A model generated the notes under the pieces. The model was not told the DNA's origin, did not search any database, and worked only from the letters and a program-made list of their open reading frames with translations. This document shows, piece after piece, positions 58,853-64,000 of a stretch of 64,000 bases of DNA. Made by a program: the position numbers and the translations under genes. Position 1 is the stretch's first letter. Each line of letters begins with the position of its first letter. Source of the stretch: Castellaniella hirudinis (GTDB taxonomy: Bacteria > Pseudomonadota > Gammaproteobacteria > Burkholderiales > Burkholderiaceae_B); contig NZ_JBHSDY010000001.1 in the NCBI RefSeq assembly GCF_042651965.1, positions 372,001 to 436,000 of the forward strand, given 5' to 3'.

Positions 58853-59263
58853 TCAAGCGGCGCCGAACACGATGGGGTCGCCGTCCCGGTCGAAGGCCAG
58901 CAGGGAGCCGATGGTGCCGTACTTGATCATCTGCGTCATGCGCTGAAAGGCCTGATCGACGTCTTTGTTGTCCGGCAGATAGGCCGACTGATCGGCCATG
59001 GCGGCCACAAACACGACCTGCCAGTCCTGGCCGGTTCGGCGCGATTCCTCGACCAGCGTGGCGAATGCATCCAGTTCGCCCGGGGTCTTGTCCACGCACA
59101 GCATCGGCGTGAGTTCACCGCCTTCGCCCCGGGCATGGCTGGCCTTCTGTTCCGGCGTGGCGTCATCCGGCACCGTGCAGGCGGCAAAGACGAACAGCAG
59201 GCGCTGTGGTTCGGGCTGCAGGCGCGCAGCCTGCAGCAGATCGTCGAAACAGGTGATGTCCAT
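58853..59263 (-). CDS. Conserved small protein of unknown function
   Basis: This 136-residue protein starts at ATG 59263 (MDITCFDDLLQAARLQPEPQ); an upstream in-frame codon adds 15 residues with little support. It is acidic and soluble, with QRLLFVFAACTVPDDATPEQ, a LCVDKTPGELDAF block and RMTQMIKYGTIGSLLAFDRDG. I recall similar betaproteobacterial proteins carrying a misleading ribonucleotide reductase label; no such domain is visible. It lies 137 bases upstream of ggt on the same strand, and the two may share a transcript. Confidence 0.75.
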   Translation of the reverse strand: MDITCFDDLLQAARLQPEPQRLLFVFAACTVPDDATPEQKASHARGEGGELTPMLCVDKTPGELDAFATLVEESRRTGQDWQVVFVAAMADQSAYLPDNKDVDQAFQRMTQMIKYGTIGSLLAFDRDGDPIVFGAA

Positions 59264-59383
59264 GACGGCGGCCCTTGGAGAAAGCCCTATCCTACAGGAT
59301 TGCGCCACGCGTCCCGCTTGCGCGGGATCATGGCCGCGGTGATCTGCGATCTGTCCGCCGCAGCGGCCGGGCGCCCGGAACGA

Positions 59384-59410
59384 CTGAACCCCGCACGAGG
59401 CGGGGTTCAG
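59384..59410 (-). terminator. Hairpin after rpsQ, probable end of the S10 operon
   Basis: CTGAACCCCGC and GCGGGGTTCAG form an 11-base perfect stem with a five-base loop. It lies about 75 bases beyond the rpsQ stop. On the minus strand TCGTTCC follows, a poor U tract, so efficiency is uncertain. No gene is seen in 59264-59483 otherwise. Confidence 0.6.
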
Positions 59411-59483
59411 GGGTGCACGGCAGCCGGAGCTCCATGCGGGGTCGAGACGGGCGGCAGCAGGACTGCCCCCCGGTCATGCGGCA

Positions 59484-59765
59484 TCAGATGATGCGCACGG
59501 CCTCGACCAGGCGCACCACCGTCCAGGACTTGGACTTGGAGATGGGGCGGCCTTCAGCGATTTCGACGGTGTCGCCTTCGTTGTACTGGTTGGCTTCGTC
59601 ATGCGCCTTGTACTTCGCGGTGCGGTTGACGAACTTGCCCAGCACGGGGTGCTTGACACGGGTCTGGACGCTGACAACGACGGACTTGTCCATCTTGTTG
59701 CTGACGACCTTGCCGACCAGCGTACGCTGACGCTTGGCGGTGTCTTTCTGGGTTTCGGTAGTCAT
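59484..59765 (-). CDS. rpsQ: Ribosomal protein uS17
   Basis: This 93-residue protein has RTLVGKVVSNKMDKSVVVSVQTRVKHPVLGKF and the C-terminal GRPISKSKSWTVVRLVE. It ends the S10 block in this genome. In most bacteria rplN would follow at once, but here a terminator-like hairpin and unrelated genes follow. Confidence 0.98.
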   Translation of the reverse strand: MTTETQKDTAKRQRTLVGKVVSNKMDKSVVVSVQTRVKHPVLGKFVNRTAKYKAHDEANQYNEGDTVEIAEGRPISKSKSWTVVRLVEAVRII

Positions 59766-59766
59766 G

Positions 59767-59958
59767 TTACTTTCCTGCGTTCTCAGTCATGATGGTGCGG
59801 ATGCGCGCGATGTCGCGACGCACCTTGCCCAACTGGCTGGTGTTGGAAAGCTGCTGGGTGGCACGCTGCATGCGCAGGTTGAATTGTGCCTTCAGCAGAC
59901 TCTCGAGCTCGGTCTGGAGCCCGGCGGCGTCTTTGGCGCGCAGTTCACTGGCTTTCAT
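59767..59958 (-). CDS. rpmC: Ribosomal protein uL29
   Basis: This 63-residue two-helix protein near the exit tunnel opens MKASELRAKDAAGLQTELESLL and has FNLRMQRATQQLSNTSQLGKVRRDIARI. Gaps of one base to rpsQ and 13 to rplP mark it as part of the same transcript. Confidence 0.98.
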   Translation of the reverse strand: MKASELRAKDAAGLQTELESLLKAQFNLRMQRATQQLSNTSQLGKVRRDIARIRTIMTENAGK

Positions 59959-59971
59959 ATCCTGATCTCTC

Positions 59972-60388
59972 TTAGGCGCCCACGCGGCGCGACACGAAGG
60001 TCGTGCTGATGGGCAGCTTGGCGGCGGCCAGGCGGAAAGCTTCGCGTGCGAGTTCTTCGCTCACGCCTTCCATTTCGTACAGCACCTTGCCGGGTTGAAT
60101 TTCCGCGACCCAGTATTCCGGGTTGCCCTTACCGTTACCCATCCGGACTTCGGCGGGCTTTTGCGAGATGGGCTTGTCCGGGAAGATCCGGATCCAGATG
60201 CGGCCGCCGCGCTTGATGTGACGGTTGATCGCACGACGAGCGGCTTCGATCTGGCGAGCGGTCAGGCGGCCACGACCCGTGGCCTTCAGACCGAACTCGC
60301 CGAAGGAAACCTGAGCGCCACGCGTGGCCAGGCCGGTATTACGGCCCTTCTGTTCCTTGCGGTACTTCCTGCGAGAGGGTGACAGCAT
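59972..60388 (-). CDS. rplP: Ribosomal protein uL16
   Basis: This 138-residue protein starts MLSPSRRKYRKEQKGRNTG and has the family blocks FGLKATGRGRLTARQIEAARRAI, RIWIRIFPDKPISQKPAEVRMG and GKGNPEYWVAE. It is three bases after rpsC in the standard S10 order. Confidence 0.98.
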   Translation of the reverse strand: MLSPSRRKYRKEQKGRNTGLATRGAQVSFGEFGLKATGRGRLTARQIEAARRAINRHIKRGGRIWIRIFPDKPISQKPAEVRMGNGKGNPEYWVAEIQPGKVLYEMEGVSEELAREAFRLAAAKLPISTTFVSRRVGA

Positions 60389-60391
60389 GTT

Positions 60392-61177
60392 TTATTCTCC
60401 TTCAGGCGCCGGAGCAGCAGCATCACGGCGCGGGCCACGGCCACGACCGCGGTTGTCACCGGGACGGCCGGGACGATCGCCACGCGGCGCACGGCGCGGG
60501 CGGCGTTCTTCGTCACGCGGGGCGGCGGTTTCCGGGGGCATTTCGCCGTTGGGCAGCATGTCGCCCTTGTAGACCCAGACCTTGACACCGATGATGCCGT
60601 AGGTCGTCTGCGCTTCCGAGAAGCCGTAGTCGATGTTCGCGCGCAGGGTGTGCAGGGGCACACGGCCTTCGCGGTACCATTCGGTACGGGCGATTTCGAT
60701 CCCGTTCAGACGGCCCGAGGACATGATCTTGATGCCCTGGGCGCCCAGACGCATGGCGTTCTGCATGGCGCGCTTCATGGCGCGGCGGAACATGATGCGC
60801 TTTTCGAGCTGCTGGGTGATCGAGTCGGCGATCAGTTGCGCGTCGGTTTCCGGCTTGCGGATTTCCTCGATGTTGACGTGCACGGGCACGCCCATCAGGC
60901 GCTGCAGGTCGGCCTTCAGCGTTTCGATGTCCTCGCCGCGACGGCCGATCACCACACCCGGACGAGCCGAGTACACAGTGATGCGGGCGTTCTTGGCGGG
61001 GCGCTCGATGACGACGCGGCCCACGGAAGCCGATTTCAGTTTCTTCTTCAGGTATTCACGGACGCGAATGTCTTCGGCGAGCATGCTGCCGTAGACCTTG
61101 TCGTTCGCATACCAGCGAGAAGTCCAGTTGTGGTTGACCGCGAGGCGGAACCCAATCGGGTGAATTTTCTGTCCCAT
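60392..61177 (-). CDS. rpsC: Ribosomal protein uS3
   Basis: This 261-residue protein has MGQKIHPIGFRLAVNHNWTSRWYA, the KH domain with VVIGRRGEDIETLKADLQ, and the C-domain up to KVWVYKGDMLPNGE. The last 45 residues are an unusually long Arg/Gly/Pro-rich tail (RRAPRGDRPGRPG and similar) beyond the core, as in other betaproteobacteria. It forms part of the mRNA entry site. Confidence 0.98.
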   Translation of the reverse strand: MGQKIHPIGFRLAVNHNWTSRWYANDKVYGSMLAEDIRVREYLKKKLKSASVGRVVIERPAKNARITVYSARPGVVIGRRGEDIETLKADLQRLMGVPVHVNIEEIRKPETDAQLIADSITQQLEKRIMFRRAMKRAMQNAMRLGAQGIKIMSSGRLNGIEIARTEWYREGRVPLHTLRANIDYGFSEAQTTYGIIGVKVWVYKGDMLPNGEMPPETAAPRDEERRPRRAPRGDRPGRPGDNRGRGRGPRRDAAAPAPEGE

Positions 61178-61186
61178 TGCGACTCC

Positions 61187-61516
61187 TTACGCCCCGACCT
61201 TGACCACGATGTGGCAGGTCTGCTTTTCGATGCGGTTGCCGCGGCCCTTGGCGCGCGCGGAGAACCGCTTCATCGATTGAGCCTTGTCGACGTAGATCGT
61301 GGTGACCTTCAGTTCGTCGATGTCGGCGCCATCATTGTGTTCGGCATTGGCGATGGCCGATTCCAGCGCCTTTTTCAGGATGCCGGCGGCCTTCTTGGGG
61401 CTGAACGTCAGGATGTTGAGGGCGTGCGCCACGGATTTCCCACGGATCAGATCCGCCACCAGGCGGGTCTTCTGCGCGGAAATATGGACGCCGCGGATGA
61501 CTGCGGTAGTTTCCAT
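61187..61516 (-). CDS. rplV: Ribosomal protein uL22
   Basis: This 109-residue protein has ISAQKTRLVADLIRGKSVAHALNIL and the tunnel-loop region SMKRFSARAKGRGNRIEKQTCHI. The loop is the site of macrolide-resistance changes in other species and looks wild-type here. Confidence 0.98.
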   Translation of the reverse strand: METTAVIRGVHISAQKTRLVADLIRGKSVAHALNILTFSPKKAAGILKKALESAIANAEHNDGADIDELKVTTIYVDKAQSMKRFSARAKGRGNRIEKQTCHIVVKVGA

Positions 61517-61519
61517 GGC

Positions 61520-61795
61520 TTACCTCTTGGCCTTCTTGTCCGCCGCGTGCCCCTTGAAGGTGCGCGTCAGGGCGAATTCGCCGAGCTTGTGGCCGACCAT
61601 GTTCTCGTTGATGTACACGGGAACGTGCTGGCGGCCGTTGTGCACGGCAATCGTCAGCCCAATGAACTCGGGCAGGATGGTGGAACGGCGCGACCAGGTC
61701 TTGATCGGCTTCTTTTCTTTGCCCCCGACGGCGGCATCGACCTTCTTGATCAGATGCGCATCGACGAACGGGCCTTTCTTGATCGAACGTGACAT
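61520..61795 (-). CDS. rpsS: Ribosomal protein uS19
   Basis: This 91-residue protein starts MSRSIKKGPFVDAHLIKKV and has RRSTILPEFIGLTIAVHNGRQHVPVYI and MVGHKLGEFALTRTFKGH. It lies between rplB and rplV, 12 and three bases away. Confidence 0.98.
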   Translation of the reverse strand: MSRSIKKGPFVDAHLIKKVDAAVGGKEKKPIKTWSRRSTILPEFIGLTIAVHNGRQHVPVYINENMVGHKLGEFALTRTFKGHAADKKAKR

Positions 61796-61807
61796 AGTGT
61801 TCGCCCC

Positions 61808-62635
61808 TTATTTGCGCTTGCGGCGGGAGACAATCATATTGTCCGTCCGCTTGTTACGACGGGTCCGGTAGCCCTTGGCGGGAGTACCCCACGGGCTGAC
61901 GGGTTCGCGGCCTTCGCCGGTGCGGCCTTCGCCGCCGCCGTGCGGGTGATCCACCGGGTTCATGGCAACGCCACGGACCGTCGGGCGGATACCACGCCAG
62001 CGCACTGCGCCGGCCTTGCCGATCTGGCGCAGGCTGTGGTCGCCGTTGCCGACTTCACCAATGGTGGCGCGGCAATCGATGTGGACGCGACGGACTTCGC
62101 CGGAACGCAGGCGGACCTGGGCGTAAACGCCTTCACGGGCCATCAGCACGGCGGACGCGCCGGCCGAACGGGCCAGCTGAGCGCCCTTGCCCGGCTGCAT
62201 TTCGATGCAGTGGATCGTGGAACCGACCGGGATGGCACGAATCGGCAGCGTGTTGCCGGCGCGGATGGGGGCATCCGAACCGGACACGACCGTGGCGCCC
62301 ACAGCCAGACCGCGCGGCGCGATGATGTAGCGGCGCTCGCCGTCGGCGTAGCACAGCAGCGCAATGTGCGCCGTGCGATTCGGGTCGTATTCCAGGCGCT
62401 CGACCTTGGCGACGATGCCGTCCTTGTTGCGACGGAAATCAACGACACGGTAGTGCTGCTTGTGACCGCCGCCACGGTGGCGCACGGTGATGTGACCGTT
62501 GTTGTTGCGGCCGGAGTTCTGCGATTGCGGTTCGAGCAGCGGAGCGTAGCCCGGGCCCTTGTGCAGCTCAGGGTGCACGACCTTGATCATGCCCCGGCGG
62601 CCGGCGGACGTCGGCTTGACTTTAATCAGCGGCAT
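61808..62635 (-). CDS. rplB: Ribosomal protein uL2
   Basis: This 275-residue protein near the peptidyl transferase centre has GRNNNGHITVRHRGGGHKQHYR, the RAGNTLPIRAIPVGSTIHCIE block and the signature RPTVRGVAMNPVDHPHGGGEGRT with its conserved His. It is one base after rplW. Confidence 0.98.
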   Translation of the reverse strand: MPLIKVKPTSAGRRGMIKVVHPELHKGPGYAPLLEPQSQNSGRNNNGHITVRHRGGGHKQHYRVVDFRRNKDGIVAKVERLEYDPNRTAHIALLCYADGERRYIIAPRGLAVGATVVSGSDAPIRAGNTLPIRAIPVGSTIHCIEMQPGKGAQLARSAGASAVLMAREGVYAQVRLRSGEVRRVHIDCRATIGEVGNGDHSLRQIGKAGAVRWRGIRPTVRGVAMNPVDHPHGGGEGRTGEGREPVSPWGTPAKGYRTRRNKRTDNMIVSRRKRK

Positions 62636-62636
62636 T

Positions 62637-62933
62637 TTAGTTCACCTCCGTAAAGTCGATTTCCTGCCCGGCCTTGAGCGAGACATAGGCCTTGCGCTCA
62701 TTGCGGCGACGGCCCATGAAGCGGCCGAAGCGCTTTTCCTTGCCCTTGCGATTGGCAACCTGCACGGACTCGACTTCGACCTTGAACAGCAGTTCAACGG
62801 CGGCCTTGATTTCCGGCTTGGTGGCGTCGGCGACGACGCGGAAAGCGACCTGGTTGTTCTTTTCAGCGATCATCGTGGACTTTTCAGTCACGACGGGCGC
62901 CAGAATGACTTGCATCAGACGTTCGGCATTCAT
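62637..62933 (-). CDS. rplW: Ribosomal protein uL23
   Basis: This 98-residue tunnel-exit protein docks trigger factor and SRP. It has VILAPVVTEKSTMIAEKNNQVAFRV and KGKEKRFGRFMGRRRNERKAYV. Its start overlaps the rplD stop by four bases. Confidence 0.98.
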   Translation of the reverse strand: MNAERLMQVILAPVVTEKSTMIAEKNNQVAFRVVADATKPEIKAAVELLFKVEVESVQVANRKGKEKRFGRFMGRRRNERKAYVSLKAGQEIDFTEVN

Positions 62934-63553
62934 CCCAGCAACTCCTCGAGTTGGGCGATCGCCGGCTTGGTGATCAGCACTTTCTTGTAGTGGACCAGGG
63001 ACAGCGGATCGGCGTAGCGCGTTTCGATGACCGCCACGTGGGGCAGGTTGCGCGTCGCGAGATAGACGTTTTCGTCCAGGGCATCAGTGATGATCAGGAC
63101 GGGTTCGGCGATGCCCAGATCCTTGAGCTTGGCGGCAGCCAGCTTGGTCTTCGGGGCCTCGAGGGTGAAGCTTTCGACCACGGCCAGGCGGTCTTCGCGG
63201 ACCAGCTGCGAGAAGATCGCGCGCAGACCGGCGCGGTACATCTTCTTGTTGACCTTGTGGCTGAAGTTCTCGTCCGGCGAGTTCGGGAACGCACGGCCAC
63301 CCCCACGCCAGATCGGCGAGGAAGTCATCCCGGAACGGGCGCGGCCGGTGCCCTTTTGGCGCCAGGGCTTCTTGGTGGAGTGCTTGACCGTCTCGCGGTT
63401 CTTCTGGGCGCGGTTGCCCATGCGAGCGTTGGCCTGATAGGCCACGACGATCTGGTGAACCAGGGCTTCGTTGAAGTCGCGGCCGAAGATTTCGTCGGCG
63501 GCGGCCACGGTGGCCGAGGACTGACCCTGATCATTCAGGAGCTTGAGTTCCAT
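62930..63553 (-). CDS. rplD: Ribosomal protein uL4
   Basis: This 207-residue protein opens MELKLLNDQGQSSATV and has the tunnel loop KKPWRQKGTGRARSGMTSSPIWRGGGRAFP. In E. coli L4 also represses the S10 operon; the leader where it would act lies beyond the window. It follows rplC by two bases. Confidence 0.98.
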   Translation of the reverse strand: MELKLLNDQGQSSATVAAADEIFGRDFNEALVHQIVVAYQANARMGNRAQKNRETVKHSTKKPWRQKGTGRARSGMTSSPIWRGGGRAFPNSPDENFSHKVNKKMYRAGLRAIFSQLVREDRLAVVESFTLEAPKTKLAAAKLKDLGIAEPVLIITDALDENVYLATRNLPHVAVIETRYADPLSLVHYKKVLITKPAIAQLEELLG

Positions 63554-63555
63554 GA

Positions 63556-64000
63556 TTAGGCTCCTTTCTTGGGCGTCGCCTTGATGGCGGGGCGCACGAT
63601 GATGTCGGCGTTCTTGTGGCCGGGGACGGCGCCCTTCACCAGCAGCAGGCCGCGCTCGGCGTCCACGCGCACGACGTCCAGGTTCTGGACGGTGCGGGTG
63701 ACATCACCCAGGTGACCGGACATTTTCTTGCCGGGGAAGATGCGGCCCGGATCCTGGGCCTGGCCGATGGAGCCCGGCACGCGGTGCGACCGCGAGTTGC
63801 CGTGCGAAGCGCGCTGGGAACCGAAGTTGTGGCGCTTGATCGTGCCCGCGAAACCCTTACCGATGGTGGTGCCGGTGACGTCGACCTGCTGGCCGACTTC
63901 GAACACGGACTCCACGGCGACCACGGCGCCGGCCGTAAATTCGGCGGCGCGGGTGGGATCCAGGCGGAATTCCTTGAGGATGGAACCGGCTTCGATGCCG
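63556..64000 (-). CDS. rplC: Ribosomal protein uL3, 5' end cut by window
   Basis: The frame is open from the window edge (first full codon at 63999) to the stop at 63556, giving 147 residues. An internal GTG at 63924 is not the start. The visible part begins GIEAGSILKEFRLDPTRAAE and has GKGFAGTIKRHNFGSQRASHGNSRSHRVPGSIG and RIFPGKKMSGHLG. The gene belongs at the head of the S10 block; rpsJ should lie just outside. Confidence 0.97.
   Translation of the reverse strand, partial: GIEAGSILKEFRLDPTRAAEFTAGAVVAVESVFEVGQQVDVTGTTIGKGFAGTIKRHNFGSQRASHGNSRSHRVPGSIGQAQDPGRIFPGKKMSGHLGDVTRTVQNLDVVRVDAERGLLLVKGAVPGHKNADIIVRPAIKATPKKGA

Noticed and set aside
1..64000. CRISPR arrays, tRNA or rRNA genes, prophage or integrase genes
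   Set aside because: I looked for direct-repeat arrays, cloverleaf-like sequences and phage proteins and found none.

Overview
The window reads as a high-GC chromosome segment of a betaproteobacterium in the order Burkholderiales, most likely Alcaligenaceae (Bordetella / Achromobacter / Castellaniella relatives). This rests on the protein sequences and on a gene order I associate with that family: gltBD next to an mla operon, then an ABC-2 transporter, bolA, murA, the his operon, hinT, tatABC, dsbD, cutA and the alpha/spc ribosomal operons. The genus cannot be fixed from the sequence alone.

Layout. 1-4859 (+): the tail of a catechol siderophore locus, with the end of an NRPS (carrier plus thioesterase), a YncE-like lipoprotein propeller, isochorismate synthase, a stand-alone isochorismatase and EntA. 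5210-11379 (-): glutamate synthase gltBD. 11774-15670 (+): phospholipid transport genes mlaF-E-D-A-C. 16096-24984 (+): ABC-2 exporter pair, bolA-like, murA and hisGDBHAFIE, with no hisC. 25179-27139 (+): hinT and tatABC. 27143-29734 (-): dsbD and cutA. 29849-38729 (-): alpha and spc ribosomal operons (rplQ to rplN, with rpoA, secY, infA and rpmJ). 38730-59480: a block of non-ribosomal genes between rplN and rpsQ. It holds a degenerate GGDEF/EAL membrane protein, a complete fatty-acid beta-oxidation cluster (TetR, fadE, thiolase, fadB-like, fadL, DUF4442, chalcone-isomerase-like, fadD), a four-gene uptake and catabolism operon with a divergent AraC regulator (51952-56912), a lipoprotein gamma-glutamyltransferase and a small conserved protein. 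59484-64000 (-): the distal S10 operon, rpsQ to rplC (cut by the window end).

Most interesting points. (1) The 51952-55671 operon pairs a BKACE-family beta-keto acid cleavage enzyme with a ketopantoate-reductase-fold dehydrogenase. The dehydrogenase carries an Asp where NADP-dependent members carry a basic residue. A sodium:solute symporter and a 44-residue membrane protein complete the operon. This looks like a catabolic route for an unidentified beta-hydroxy acid, and hand counts show lower GC than the flanks. (2) A GC-rich intergenic repeat occurs three times (about 4990-5155, 11625-11710 reversed, 15790-16020). The third copy sits where I would expect mlaB. (3) A strong UUCG-loop terminator lies between rpsD and rpoA. 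(4) The S10 and spc ribosomal blocks are split by about 20.7 kb, and rplN has its own near-consensus promoter. (5) A perfect 14-bp inverted repeat with a one-base centre lies upstream of hinT.

Coordinates were read by hand. GC figures come from single 60-base lines, no database search was run, and family names rest on recognised motifs.
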